From positions 1-64,000 of the forward strand of contig NZ_JASZYQ010000012.1 of NCBI RefSeq assembly GCF_030316885.1: a stretch of DNA of 64,000 nt, written 5' to 3'. Positions 1-12,746 of the stretch are shown one piece after another. The notes under the pieces are model-generated. The model worked only from the letters and a program-made list of their open reading frames with translations. It made no database searches and was not told the origin of the DNA. The position numbers and the translations under genes were made by a program. Every line of letters begins with the position of its first letter. The first letter of the stretch is position 1. The stretch comes from Variovorax jilinensis. GTDB taxonomy: Bacteria; Pseudomonadota; Gammaproteobacteria; Burkholderiales; Burkholderiaceae_C.

Positions 1-1
1 T

Positions 2-382
2 CTGGAGACTTCCGCCGGATCGACACGCATGAGTGCAACCGACAGCGTGCGCAACATCTTGCTGATGCTCTTGCCCTCGGGCCAAGGCTCGATCGAGCAG
101 GTCGCACAGCAACTCGGCGTCGACCGGCAGACCGTGCATCGGCGTCTCGTTCGTGAGGGCATGACGTTTCGGGAGGTCGTGAACACAATTCGTCGCGAAC
201 TCGCCGTTCACTACATCGAAGACGGCAACCGGCCACTGTCGCAGGTTGCCGAGCTGCTGGGGTTCTCGGCGTTGAGTGCCTTTTCTCGGTGGTACAGGCA
301 ACAGTTCGGCCAAGTTGCGAGGCCGCGACAACGCATCAACATAGGCGCGAAACGATCCGCCGCACGAACGTCGACTTTGTGA
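2..382 (+). CDS. AraC-family transcriptional regulator, C-terminal end (5' partial)
   Basis: The frame is open to the left edge of the window, so this is the 3' end of a longer gene. The visible 120 or so residues form an AraC/XylS-type double helix-turn-helix. The first HTH is around the segment VAQQLGVDRQTVHRRL, the second around LSQVAELLGFSALSAFSRWYR, and it closes with the usual Q-F-G-x-x-x-R-x-R tail. The word order resembles OruR-type regulators, which carry an arabinose-binding-like N-terminal domain; that part lies outside the window. The ATG at 29 is inside the domain and is unlikely to be the true start. A transcription factor is certain; its target is unknown. Confidence 0.85.
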   Translation: METSAGSTRMSATDSVRNILLMLLPSGQGSIEQVAQQLGVDRQTVHRRLVREGMTFREVVNTIRRELAVHYIEDGNRPLSQVAELLGFSALSAFSRWYRQQFGQVARPRQRINIGAKRSAARTSTL

Positions 383-875
383 TGCGTCAATGCGCGTTGC
401 AAATGGCTCCTATGGGCCCTGACTACCACTCCGGCTGCATGAAAAGCGGCCGCTTGATCTGGGTTCGAAACCGGGTTGGCGATGCAGGTGAGGCGTGTCC
501 GCAATGCCTTGGGACCGGCCGTAGATTCTGAGATGTTCGCGGCACCTGAACGACCGCACTCTGGATCACAGCGGGAGTTGGTCTGGCGTCGGAGAGGACG
601 GCAATCGCTGCGGAGCTGCTGTAGGCCAGTCGCTGACGACCGGCAGGGCAGGGCCCGAAGCCGACTTGCGGCCTGAGCGGAACCGAACGTTGGTACTCGG
701 TCACCAACTTGGCGCTGTGCCGCCTAATGCCGGCGCCCTTAGTGCAGAAGTCCGACTCACAAGGCAGGCGTTGATTGAACTCGGGAGGAATAGTCACAGC
801 CGTGACCGCAGGGCTTAAACCCAATGACGACTTGCTCAGGTGGGCCCAGCTGTCGCTGAAACGTCGAGAACACGC
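383..875. other. Intergenic stretch with dispersed repeat words
   Basis: No convincing gene is seen; the ORFs here lack a recognisable domain and a good ribosome binding site. The stretch carries words found again near 1.6 kb and 12.4-12.7 kb: GCAATGCCTTGGGACCGGCCG at 501-521 (identical at 12582-12602), GCAATCGCTGC at 601, and GGGCCCGAAG at 651 followed by a GAACGTT-like word about 35 bases later. These look like degenerate copies of a dispersed intergenic repeat. Confidence 0.5.
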
Positions 876-1355
876 CTACCGGCCAAGTTCGGCTCGGATG
901 TGCTCAGCCGCGTTGCTGCCTGCCTCGCCGTCCCAAAACGGCTCCACAATGCTCGCGCAGCGGTCGACGACATTGTTCGCAAAATCGACTGCGTTCTGGT
1001 CGAGTTCGTCGCCTATGTGGATGACGCCGGCAGCGACGGCGAGCCCTGTAAGGCGCTTCACCGAGTTCTGGGCCTCCACCTGTCGTAGCGGGGTGGGCAC
1101 GGGGGCACCCTTGCGGACCAGCCCAAGCCGTCGGCGAATCTGGTCCCCAGCGGTCCCTGATGTCAGTAGACCGGCATAAGGGTCGGCAATCGCGGCGCAT
1201 TCCAACGCGACTTCGCTTGCGAGATCAACCAGCTTCTGGTCCAGGTGGTCACCAAGCCGAATCAATGAAGCTGCGACGGCAAGCGCAGTAAATTCCTTGC
1301 GGGCCCTTTGCGGGTCGGAGAGGCCTGCTGGGTCACCATATGCGTCATCGACCAT
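876..1355 (-). CDS. Conserved-looking hypothetical protein with two internal repeats
   Basis: The start is set at the ATG at 1355, giving 159 residues; AAGGA lies about ten bases upstream. An in-frame upstream ATG (1424) lacks a comparable site. The protein is an internal duplication: a segment reading L-A-V-A-A-S-L-I-R-L-G-D-H-L-D-Q near residue 25 returns about 75 residues later as L-A-V-A-A-G-V-I-H-I-G-D-E-L-D-Q. In both copies it is followed by V-D-(L/F)-A and a C-A-(A/S)-I motif. No signal peptide or membrane segment is seen. I do not recognise the family. The repeat suggests a two-module helical protein; no function is assigned. Confidence 0.6.
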   Translation of the reverse strand: MVDDAYGDPAGLSDPQRARKEFTALAVAASLIRLGDHLDQKLVDLASEVALECAAIADPYAGLLTSGTAGDQIRRRLGLVRKGAPVPTPLRQVEAQNSVKRLTGLAVAAGVIHIGDELDQNAVDFANNVVDRCASIVEPFWDGEAGSNAAEHIRAELGR

Positions 1356-1782
1356 CAGGAGAAATCCTTTGCTCAACGCTACGTGGGGAGGCTGCGAGGG
1401 CCAAGCTGAGTGGAAACGTCTCATTCTGCCTGTGCTGGTATGAATCTGACTGCGTACCGACGAATGGTCCGGTGAGCGTCATAGTTGGACGCGGCTGCTC
1501 CTCAAAATTGTGGAGGCAGTCGATTCCCGAGGCGTCGTCAAAGGTAGGTTGATGGCCCCGCATCCTGCCCTATGCTGAGTGGCTGGTGCGCGCGCTTCCC
1601 GCAGTGGCCCGGACTGGGGCCCGAAGCGGAAGTGGCTCCGTAGCAGAGCGAAGATCGGACGTTCGAACAGTCGTCGGTTTCGGAGGCGCGGCATGCGTCG
1701 TAGAGCGCTGACAACGTTACCGACCGTCACCAAGTGGGCCACGAGGCGTATAAACGGGGGTCTGCAACGTGAGGGGTCAGCC
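1356..1782. other. Intergenic region upstream of the HD-GYP gene
   Basis: No gene is supported here. An ORF runs in frame into the response-regulator gene from 1579, but its translation is Arg-rich and looks like noise. The region holds a further copy of the dispersed repeat word GGGCCCGAAG at 1617-1626, followed by GGACGTTCG near 1657. It presumably also contains the promoter of the signalling operon, which I could not define. Confidence 0.4.
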
Positions 1783-2940
1783 ATGAACCTTGATCTCGAC
1801 GTCGCCCGTCGTCCGTCCATTCTGATCGTGGACGACACGCCCGACAACCTGGTGCTCATGAGCAACTTGCTCAAGGACGAGTACCTGATCAAGGTCGCCA
1901 ACAGCGGCGAGAAGGCCTTGAAGATCGCCCGCCACGGCGACCCACCGGATCTCATCCTGCTCGACATCATGATGCCCGGCCTCTCGGGCCATGAAGTCGC
2001 GCGTGAACTCAAGGCCGATTCGCAGACGCGCGACATCCCGATCATCTTTCTCACCTCCTTGTCATCTGAGCAGGACGAGATGCTCGGGCTCGAGCTCGGG
2101 GCGGCTGACTACATCACCAAGCCGATTCGGCCGCCGGTGCTTCTGGCACGGGTGGAGACGCAGATCAAGATCAACGCCGCGGCCGACTTCCTGCGCGACC
2201 AGAACGCGTACCTCGAGCAGGAAGTTGCCCGCCGTACTCGGGAAGTGACCGCGATCCAGGACGTCACGATCGATGCAATGGCCTGGCTGGCGGAGGCGCG
2301 CGACAACGAGACAGGCAACCACATCCGCCGTACGCAGCACTACGTCAAGGTGCTCGCCGAGCATCTGCGCAATCACCCACGGTTTGCTCATTTTCTTGAC
2401 GATGCGACCATCACGCTGCTGTTCAAGTCAGCGCCGCTGCACGACATCGGCAAGATCGGTATTCCTGATCGCATCCTCCTCAAGCCGGGCCGGTTGACCC
2501 CCGAGGAGTTCGAGATCATGAAAACCCACACCACGCTGGGCCGCGACGCGATCGCACAGGCCGAGAAGCATCTCGACATCGACGTGGCATTCCTCCGCCT
2601 GGCCAAGGAGATCGCATACAGCCACCAGGAGAAGTGGGACGGCAGCGGCTACCCCGAAGGCCGCTCCGGCGACGACATCCCGATCTCGGCGCGCCTGATG
2701 GCCGTGGCCGACGTGTACGACGCGCTGGTCAGCCGCCGCGTCTACAAGCCAGCCATGCCGCACGAGCAGGCGGTGAAGATCATCCTGGAGGGTCGTGGGT
2801 CTCACTTCGATCCTGACATCGTCGATGCCTTCCTGGAGTGCCTGGACACCTTCCGCGAAATCACCCAGCGGTTTGCCGACACCGACGCGGACATGGCCAG
2901 GCAGATCGATGCGATCGCCTTCATTGCCGAGCCGCCCTGA
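1783..2940 (+). CDS. Response regulator with HD-GYP cyclic-di-GMP phosphodiesterase domain (RpfG-like)
   Basis: 385 residues. An N-terminal receiver domain (about 12-130) has the acidic pair in I-L-I-V-D-D-T, phosphoacceptor Asp in [10 protein letters not shown], and the conserved Lys in Y-I-T-K-P. A linker helix leads into an HD-GYP domain (about 160-375) with [10 protein letters not shown], the [11 protein letters not shown] motif, and A-D-V-Y-D-A-L. By family knowledge it hydrolyses c-di-GMP under control of phosphorylation. The ATG at 1783 is preferred over the upstream in-frame ATG because the receiver begins just after it and GAGGGG lies upstream. The gene ends 10 bases before the hybrid kinase, which is its likely partner. 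Confidence 0.93.
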   Translation: MNLDLDVARRPSILIVDDTPDNLVLMSNLLKDEYLIKVANSGEKALKIARHGDPPDLILLDIMMPGLSGHEVARELKADSQTRDIPIIFLTSLSSEQDEMLGLELGAADYITKPIRPPVLLARVETQIKINAAADFLRDQNAYLEQEVARRTREVTAIQDVTIDAMAWLAEARDNETGNHIRRTQHYVKVLAEHLRNHPRFAHFLDDATITLLFKSAPLHDIGKIGIPDRILLKPGRLTPEEFEIMKTHTTLGRDAIAQAEKHLDIDVAFLRLAKEIAYSHQEKWDGSGYPEGRSGDDIPISARLMAVADVYDALVSRRVYKPAMPHEQAVKIILEGRGSHFDPDIVDAFLECLDTFREITQRFADTDADMARQIDAIAFIAEPP

Positions 2941-2950
2941 GGGCCGGCCG

Positions 2951-5653
<2,703 letters not shown>

Positions 5654-5779
5654 GCGTGTTGCTACCCATCCCCGGTCCACGCAGTCCGCAACGGTCAGGA
5701 ACAGTCGACGCTGCCCATCCTTTCCAAAGTCTTGGAGCGTTGCGACGGGCGGCAGGGGAGGTCTGCTTTAGACAGCGCA

Positions 5780-6604
5780 CGCGTATCACAGGTGGTGACG
5801 CGTCGGGAGACCGTCTCAGTCGGGGCATCCGGTGCACGCGAATGGGAAGGCGATGGTCCGGTTGGCGCGGACGGGCTGTGGAGCGTCGTGCGCGAGCGAG
5901 TGGTGGCCAGCACGCTGCCACCCCGCCCGACCGGGCACATTGCATGGCGCGCCCTTGTTCCGTGTGACAGCCTGCCGGCGAAACTGCGAAGGGTCGACGT
6001 GCAGGCTTGGCTCGCTGAGCAACTCCATGTTGTGGCCTATCCGGTGCGCGGAGGCGACTGGCTCAGTCTGGTGGTCATCGCCGAATCGGAGTTGACCGTG
6101 ACCGACCCTAGCGACTGGGATCAGAAGGCCAGCGCCGACGTTTTGCTAAATGTCATTGGGGACCGCTGCGACGGGGTCAGGCTCAGATCGATGCGATGCA
6201 TTCCGGGCGCGCCTGGACCGTGAACAGCCGGCCTCCGGTTGGGGGCCCCAACGAAATGGCGAACGAGCGAATCGCGCCTCTGGGCGACGCTTCCCATCCG
6301 ATGGCGCCGCATCTCGCGCAAGGCGCCGCCATGGCGATCGAGACGCCGGGGCGCTGGCCGAGTGCGCGGGAGAGGGTGGCCCGGACAGCTTGCCGGATGC
6401 TTTCGCACGCTACGCGGCCGCACGCTGGCGCCGCAATGCCCGCGTGCAGGCGCAAGCCAAGCGTGATGGGGATATTTTTCATTCCAGCGGGACGCAGCGC
6501 TGCGTGTGGTGGGCGGGCTCTGGCTCGACGCGCCCTGGCTGTACGAAGGCGAGACCTCGAATGTGCGTCAGGAAGAACTGGTCCAAGTGCCGCAGATCGG
6601 ATAG
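5780..6604 (+). pseudogene. Decayed FAD-dependent aromatic monooxygenase (salicylate hydroxylase/UbiH type)
   Basis: Pieces of one flavoprotein monooxygenase can be read in order but in different frames. G-A-D-G-L-W-S-V-V-R and a long segment ending around A-E-S-E-L lie in the first frame (to about 6180). W-T-V-N-S-R-P-P-V-G-G and the FAD-binding G-D-A-S-H-P-M-A-P-H-L-A-Q-G motif lie in a second (about 6200-6340). D-A-G-A-L-A-E and D-A-F-A-R-Y-A-A-A-R lie in a third (about 6345-6480). L-W-L-D-A-P-W-L-Y-E-G closes in a fourth, with TAG at 6602. The N-terminal GxGxxG dinucleotide fold is not found upstream. With at least three frameshifts and a lost 5' end, it cannot make a functional enzyme. 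Confidence 0.8.
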
Positions 6605-6688
6605 CCTTCTCGACGCCGTTTGAGACGCCCTGCCGTCGGATTGCGGCCTCCGCAATGCCTTGACAGCAATGCTTTGAAGGAGCGCACG

Positions 6689-9600
6689 ATGAACGCAACA
6701 TACCGGGTGGTCTGGAGCGCAGTCCGCCAAGCGTTCCGGGTCACCTCCGAACTGACACGCGGCTTTTGCAAATCAACCTCCGCGGTGGTGTTTGGCGGGG
6801 GCACTCAACACGCCGCCATGTGGCCGATGAGCCTTGCCTCCGCGCTGTTGACGATGGCCGTTCCCGGAAACGCATATGCCCAGCAAGCACAAGACGTGTA
6901 CATCGTCCATGGCACGTCGACGAGCACCACCAACACCATCACCGACGGGCAGATCAATGCTCAACTGGGCATCGACGGCGTCACCCTTCGCGCCGGCAGC
7001 AGCATTGGCGACGCCGCGGATGTCTCGGTGAGCAGTGGCAGCACGTCGGCGCTGACGTTCGAGAGCAAGGGCGTGAATCTGGTGGGAACCTACAACGTCG
7101 GCGGTGGGATCGTGTTCGCCAGCACTGGGGCTTCTTCGGTGACTGGCACCCTCTCCGGAGCCGGCAGCCTCACCGTCTTGAAAGGCTCCGTCACCCTTGG
7201 TTCGGACGGCGCCTTTTCATACATCGGCTCGACGACGGTGGCCGGTGGAGCGACCCTTCGCCTTTCCTCACCGTCGGACGCATCGCCCATACGATCCAGG
7301 GAGTTCAACGTGAACGGGCCGTCGACCTTCATCATCGACGCCGTCAGCCGCGAGGACATCAGCGGGAGGATCACGTTCGATTCAACGGGCGGTGGGGTCG
7401 TGGATTTCACAGGAGAGGACTTCCGCGGCGGAACGGTCTTGGTGGACCCTTTGACCATCACGACGACCGGCGGCCCTGAAAACAAGGTTGTCAGCACTTC
7501 GGGCGTCGGGTTGAACCTGAACTTCAGACCCCTCACGCTGGAAACCCTGGATCCCGGGGACAGCCTGCTGGTGAGCTCCAAACTATGGAATTCTTCAGGG
7601 CCCCTGACCAAGACCGGTCCGGGAACCGCCGTGCTGACCTTCGACAACACCTATGAGGGCCCCACCATCATCAAGGAAGGGAGCCTGAGCGTCTCGAAGA
7701 TCGCCAATGGCCGCGTCGCCAGCAATATCGGCAAATCCTCCAATGAGGCGGCCAACCTGGTACTCGACGGCGGCACGCTGCGCTACATGGGCGCCGCCGG
7801 CAGCACCGATCGCCTGTTCAGCGTAGGTACGGGCGGGGGCACCATCGACGTGTCCGGCGACGGCGCGCTTAACTTCACCAACCCCGGCGCCATGGCGTTC
7901 AACGGCCAGACGGGGGCTCGTATCCTGACGCTGGGCGGGAGCAACACGGGTGCGAACATGCTGGCCGCCGTCATCGGCGAAATCGGCGGGGGGACCTCGT
8001 TGGTGAAATCTGGAACGGGGACCTGGGTGCTGACCGGTAACGAGGGATACACAGGCGGCACGACCATTGACACGGGCACGCTGCAGATCGGCAATGGCGG
8101 CACCTCGGGCAGCATCATCGGCAACGTCACCAACAATGGGGCCCTGGCCTTCAACCGGTCCGACGCGCTCATATTCAGTGGCGTGGTCAGTGGGACGGGC
8201 ACCCTGACCCAGGCGGGTCCAGGCGTACTGACGCTGACGGGCGCGAACAGCTACACCGGCACCACGCACATCGACAACGGCGTCCTGAGTGTGGCTACTG
8301 ATGCCAATCTTGGAGAGCCCGCCGCCCCAGTGACTTTTGGCGGCAGCACTGCGAATGGCGGCGTTCTGCAACTCACCCAGTCTTTCAATTCCGACCGGGC
8401 CTTGACGCTCAACACCACCGGAACCATCGACATCGGGACCAACAACGCCACCTTCACGGCCGGAATCAGGGGTCCCGGCCGGCTCATCAAGCTGGGTACC
8501 GGCACGCTGATCCTCACGGGTGGAAACACCTTCAATGGCACCACGACCATCAGCGGTGGCACCGTCGAGGTTGGTGGCGGCGGCAGCAGCGGCACCGTTG
8601 CTGGAGACATCCACAACGACGGGGCGATGGTGTACAGCCGCAGCGACTCGCGCACCTATGGGGGTGTCATCAGCGGCACGGGCCCGCTCACCCAGGCCGG
8701 GGGCGGCGTCCTGACCCTCTCCGGCGCCAGCATCTACACGGGGCTCACGAGCGTTAATTCCGGCGTGCTCGCCCTGAATGGCACGGTCGGCGGCAACGCG
8801 CAGGTCAACAATGGCGCCACGCTGCGGGGCACCGGCACCGTGGCTGGACAGTCCAATGTGGCGGATGGGGGGCATCTCGCGCCGGGCAACAGCGCTGGTA
8901 CATTCAGCCTCGGCTCACTGGTGCTCCACCCGAGCTCCCAGCTCGACTACGAACTGGGCCTTCCAGGTCTGGTCGGTGGCAGCGTCAACGACCTCACCCA
9001 AGTGGCCGGCAACCTCACGCTGGACGGGACGCTCAACCTGGCCAACCTCGGCGGCATGGCGCCCGGCGTGTACCGCCTCATCAACTATGGCGGGGTCCTG
9101 ACCAACAACGGACTTGCGGTGGGATCGGTACCGGCGCGCTTCGTGAGCAGCGACTTCCTGGTCGACACTGCGACTCCGGGCCAGGTGAACCTGATTGTCC
9201 AGTCGGGTGGCTATGCGCTCCAGTTCTGGGACGGCGCGAACACCACCTCCAACAATGCGGTCGATGGTGGCACGGGAACCTGGCACACAACACCCGCCAA
9301 CTGGACCGGCTCGACAGGGAACGTGAATGCGCCATGGCAAAGCGGCTTCGCCGTTTTCCAGGGCGCCGCCGGCACCGTCACGCTGGGCGAGAGCATCGCC
9401 TTCGAGGGCATGGAATTTCGCACCGGCGGCTACACGATCGACGGTGGCGGCTTCGCCCTAGCGGGCGAGCCGGCGACGATCATCCGCGTTGATCCGCTCG
9501 TCACCGCCACCATCAACGCGCCGATCGTTGACGGCGCGAGTGGGCCCGCCCGGCTGATTCGCTCCGATGCGGGCCTCTTGGTGCTGGGCGGAGCAAACAC

Positions 9601-12097
9601 CTACTCGGGCGGTACCGCGATCAACGGGGGCGCAGTGCAGGTGAGGGGCGACAACAACCTCGGACTGTCCAGCGGCGGCCTCAGCCTGAACAGCGGCACG
9701 CTGATCACCAGTGCAACCTTCGGCAGCGCTCGCAACGTCGATCTCGGCGTCGATGGCGGAACGTTCACACCCGAGGTCAACACGACCTTGAGCCTCACAG
9801 GCCCGATCTCCGGTCCCGGCTTGCTGACCAAGCTGGGCGCCGGCACCCTGGTCCTCACGGGTGCCAACAGCTACACCGGCGGCAACCTCGTCGGCAACGG
9901 GGTGCTTGCAGTGGCGAGTGATGCCAATCTCGGCGCACCTGGCGGTGCACTGGATTTTGCTGGGGGGACGTTGCGCTTCGACGCCGACCTGAGCCTCGCG
10001 ACCACGCGCGCCGTCGCGCTCAACGCCGGGGGTGGTCGCATCGACACGAACGGTCACAACGCGACCATTGCGCAGAGCATCGGCGGCAGGGGCGGGCTCG
10101 CGAAACTCGGAAATGGCACGCTGGTCCTCGCGGGCAACAACTACTACGAAGGCGGCACCGTCATCAGCGCGGGCACCCTTCAACTCGGAAATGGCGGCAC
10201 CATGGGCAGCATCCTCGGAGACGTCTTCAACAACGGGGCCCTAGTATTCAGCCACAGCGATGCCCTGACCTACGAAGGCGTCATCAGCGGAAGCGGCACC
10301 GTGACCCAGAGCGGTACCAACACGCTCAAGCTGACCGGCGACAGCACCTTTACCGGCACCACCACGATCAGCAGCGGCACGCTGCAGCTTGGTGACGGCG
10401 GCAGCAGCGGCTCCGTCGGGGGCAACATCACCAACAACGGCACACTCTCCTTCAACCGCAGCAACGTCTATTTCTTTGGAGGCGCCATCTCCGGCGGCGG
10501 TGGGGTGAGCCAGGTCGGTACGGGCACCACCGTGCTATCGGGCGCGAACACCTATGCAGGTGCCACCACAGTGACCGCTGGCACGTTGAGGGCGGGTGCG
10601 GCCAACACCTTCAGCGCCGCCTCGGCCCACACCGTCGCAAATGGCGCGACGCTCGACACCGGTGGCTTCAACCAGCGCGTGGCGGCCCTGGTCAACAGCG
10701 GCACGGTGAGCCTCCTCGGCGCCACCGCGGGCAGCACGTTGACGGTCAGCGGGCCCTATGCTGCACACAGCGTGTTGAGGCTGGGCACGCAACTGGGGGG
10801 AGTCGGCAGCGTGAGCGACCGGCTGGTGCTCGACGGTCCCGGTGCGACTGCCAGCGGTAAAACTTCCATCCAGGTCACGAACCTGGGAGGGCTGGGCGCG
10901 CTCACGACCGGCAACGGCATCGAGGTGGTGAGCGGCATCAATGGCGCCACCACGACCGCGCAGACGACCAAGAGCGCGTTTACCTTGGCCAATGGCCACG
11001 TGGACGCGGGCGCCTACGAGTACAGGCTCTATGCAGCCGATGCGCAGGGCGCGGGGGAGAATTGGTATCTGCGCTCCACCGCACCGGAGCTGCCGACAGT
11101 CGGCCAGCCCGTGCAGGTACCGGCCTTCCGGGCGGAAGTTCCGCTCCTGGCGGCCTTGCCCGCGCAACTCCGACAGGCCGACCTGGCCATGCTGGGCAAC
11201 CTGCATAGGCGCATTGGCGACGAGGCCCCGGCTTTCCACGCGCTGGATCCGCAGACAGGCACGCAATCCGGTGCACGTCGCGCCTGGGGGCGCTTGGTCT
11301 ACTCGGACCTGGACATCCAGCAACCCGGGGTGGCCCAAGCGCACACGGAGGGGCGCGTAAGCGGCCTGCAGGGGGGCACCGACCTGTGGGCAGGCGGCGA
11401 ATGGCGCGCGGGCGTCTACGTGGGCTATGTCGATGGCGGCGTCGATGTCTCCGGCCACGCCCGCGGCATCACCGCGACTGTGGGCAGAAACGAACTGCAA
11501 TCGCGCTACCTGGGCGCATATGCGACCTGGATGCAGGCGAGCGGTCTGTACGTCGACAGCGTCCTGCAGGGTGGCAACCAGCGCTTCACGGTGCGCCCCG
11601 ACATCAATCCGAGCGTCTCCGGCAAGGCCAGCAGCTTCACGGCGTCCGTGGAGGCGGGCATGCCCTTCGCGCTCAGCGAGCGCTGGAGCTTGGAGCCCCA
11701 GGCTCAGGTTGCATGGCAGCACAGCAGTGTGGACGACATGGTGCTCAGTGGCGCACAGGTGAGCCACGACAACGCCGACGGCTGGATCGGGCGCCTGGGC
11801 GTTCGCATCAAGGGCGACCTTGCCACCGGTGCCGGTCGGCTGCAGCCTTACGCGCGCGCGAACCTGTACTGGGCGCACTTCGGCGACGATGTGGTCCGTT
11901 TCATCGGCCCGGCGGGGTCCCTAGCGATTGCGAGCGGCGGCGGATACAGCGCGGCCGAGGTGGCCGCCGGCGCCACGCTGGCACTGAGCCCCGCAACCAG
12001 CCTGTACGGCGAGCTCGGGCACCTGTGGAGCATCGGCGGCGATGCGACTGTCAAGTTCTCGGTGCAGGCGTCGCTCGGCATCAAGGTGCGCTGGTAG
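6689..12097 (+). CDS. Giant autotransporter adhesin with PATR passenger repeats and ESPR signal peptide
   Basis: 1802 residues. The start is fixed by GAAGGAG seven bases upstream and by an extended signal-peptide region beginning M-N-A-T-Y-R-V-V-W, ending at A-Y-A just before Q-Q near residue 67. The passenger is beta-helical and rich in G/T/N/S, with many autotransporter-associated repeats of the type G-T-L-V-L-T-G-A-N-S-Y-T-G. The last roughly 280 residues form the translocator barrel (AUTRNS-type start near Q-S-G-A-R-R-A-W-G-R), ending in K-V-R-W with a terminal aromatic residue. By family knowledge this is a type Va secreted or surface-anchored adhesin. No protease triad is apparent. A type V effector other than an adhesin cannot be excluded. 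Confidence 0.92.
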   Translation: MNATYRVVWSAVRQAFRVTSELTRGFCKSTSAVVFGGGTQHAAMWPMSLASALLTMAVPGNAYAQQAQDVYIVHGTSTSTTNTITDGQINAQLGIDGVTLRAGSSIGDAADVSVSSGSTSALTFESKGVNLVGTYNVGGGIVFASTGASSVTGTLSGAGSLTVLKGSVTLGSDGAFSYIGSTTVAGGATLRLSSPSDASPIRSREFNVNGPSTFIIDAVSREDISGRITFDSTGGGVVDFTGEDFRGGTVLVDPLTITTTGGPENKVVSTSGVGLNLNFRPLTLETLDPGDSLLVSSKLWNSSGPLTKTGPGTAVLTFDNTYEGPTIIKEGSLSVSKIANGRVASNIGKSSNEAANLVLDGGTLRYMGAAGSTDRLFSVGTGGGTIDVSGDGALNFTNPGAMAFNGQTGARILTLGGSNTGANMLAAVIGEIGGGTSLVKSGTGTWVLTGNEGYTGGTTIDTGTLQIGNGGTSGSIIGNVTNNGALAFNRSDALIFSGVVSGTGTLTQAGPGVLTLTGANSYTGTTHIDNGVLSVATDANLGEPAAPVTFGGSTANGGVLQLTQSFNSDRALTLNTTGTIDIGTNNATFTAGIRGPGRLIKLGTGTLILTGGNTFNGTTTISGGTVEVGGGGSSGTVAGDIHNDGAMVYSRSDSRTYGGVISGTGPLTQAGGGVLTLSGASIYTGLTSVNSGVLALNGTVGGNAQVNNGATLRGTGTVAGQSNVADGGHLAPGNSAGTFSLGSLVLHPSSQLDYELGLPGLVGGSVNDLTQVAGNLTLDGTLNLANLGGMAPGVYRLINYGGVLTNNGLAVGSVPARFVSSDFLVDTATPGQVNLIVQSGGYALQFWDGANTTSNNAVDGGTGTWHTTPANWTGSTGNVNAPWQSGFAVFQGAAGTVTLGESIAFEGMEFRTGGYTIDGGGFALAGEPATIIRVDPLVTATINAPIVDGASGPARLIRSDAGLLVLGGANTYSGGTAINGGAVQVRGDNNLGLSSGGLSLNSGTLITSATFGSARNVDLGVDGGTFTPEVNTTLSLTGPISGPGLLTKLGAGTLVLTGANSYTGGNLVGNGVLAVASDANLGAPGGALDFAGGTLRFDADLSLATTRAVALNAGGGRIDTNGHNATIAQSIGGRGGLAKLGNGTLVLAGNNYYEGGTVISAGTLQLGNGGTMGSILGDVFNNGALVFSHSDALTYEGVISGSGTVTQSGTNTLKLTGDSTFTGTTTISSGTLQLGDGGSSGSVGGNITNNGTLSFNRSNVYFFGGAISGGGGVSQVGTGTTVLSGANTYAGATTVTAGTLRAGAANTFSAASAHTVANGATLDTGGFNQRVAALVNSGTVSLLGATAGSTLTVSGPYAAHSVLRLGTQLGGVGSVSDRLVLDGPGATASGKTSIQVTNLGGLGALTTGNGIEVVSGINGATTTAQTTKSAFTLANGHVDAGAYEYRLYAADAQGAGENWYLRSTAPELPTVGQPVQVPAFRAEVPLLAALPAQLRQADLAMLGNLHRRIGDEAPAFHALDPQTGTQSGARRAWGRLVYSDLDIQQPGVAQAHTEGRVSGLQGGTDLWAGGEWRAGVYVGYVDGGVDVSGHARGITATVGRNELQSRYLGAYATWMQASGLYVDSVLQGGNQRFTVRPDINPSVSGKASSFTASVEAGMPFALSERWSLEPQAQVAWQHSSVDDMVLSGAQVSHDNADGWIGRLGVRIKGDLATGAGRLQPYARANLYWAHFGDDVVRFIGPAGSLAIASGGGYSAAEVAAGATLALSPATSLYGELGHLWSIGGDATVKFSVQASLGIKVRW
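7990..10600 (+). repeat. Near-identical passenger repeats within the autotransporter
   Basis: Four long blocks, beginning near 8010, 8490, 10090 and 10330, share the same order at DNA level: a G-T-x-x-L-T-G motif, T-I-x-x-G-T-L-Q, G-N-G-G-T/S-S-G-S, a N-N-G-x-L-x-F-x-R-S segment, and V-I-S-G-x-G-x-L/V-T-Q. Shorter copies lie between them (about 9540-9920). Such blocks permit recombination and change of passenger length. Confidence 0.7.
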
Positions 12098-12746
12098 CAG
12101 TTTCAACTCCCGAGCATATTCGCCTGAGTACGCCCCTCCGCAGCGACGACTACTGGTCAGTCGGGAGGGCCTCTCAGCATGAACGTCCAACGACGGCTTA
12201 CGTGCGAAGCGGAAACTCAAGCAGCGAAGTTGAAGGTCGCGCGGGGGCCCGGATTACCACTCCGACGGTCAACATAGCGGCCGTTCGGTCGGGCTTCAAT
12301 GCATGGATCAAGATGCCCCTCGAGGGTTCTGCGCGGCTATGTCTGCACAACTCTTATACCGGTCGTCGATGCTGCGACGCTAGCCGCACCCGAATGACTG
12401 CCTGGTTCACCGCGTGGGTTCGCCGGTCGGTTGCGGCAGACTGCAATCGCTGCGCTGCTGCACTTGGCGGCGCGACACCGACAGACCGCCATGGGCCCGA
12501 AGTCCTATTTGGATGGCGGATAGAGCAGACGTTCAACTCTTTGAAGGGAGGTTCGCTGGGGGCGGGCAGGGGGCTATGGCTGCAATGCCTTGGGACCGGC
12601 CGTCCACACCGAGGTGTCCTTGGCACTTGGATGACTGGAAACGGGCCGACTGCGTAAGTTCGCCTCCCAACTGGGAGGGACCGCAATCGCTGCAAAGCGG
12701 TAGTGCCTGGCTCCGCAACCGAGGGGCTCCGCGCGAAGGGCGTTTC
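12098..12746. other. Intergenic stretch with dispersed repeat words
   Basis: No gene supported. The words GCAATCGCTGC (12443 and 12683), GGGCCCGAAG (12493-12502) and the 21-base GCAATGCCTTGGGACCGGCCG (12582-12602) match the stretches near 0.5-0.7 and 1.6 kb. The ORF running through 12414-13031 on the plus strand is the antisense shadow of the KfrA-like gene plus this repeat. Confidence 0.45.

Noticed and set aside
461-495. GGTTCGAAACC-like word resembling a tRNA T-arm
   Set aside because: No acceptor stem, D-arm or anticodon arm can be built around it.
7595-8875. Minus-strand open frame opposite the autotransporter
   Set aside because: Repetition in it mirrors the passenger repeats of the real gene.
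7990-10600. Regular repeats considered as a CRISPR array
   Set aside because: The repeats are coding, long and uneven, with no constant-length spacers; no cas genes are near.
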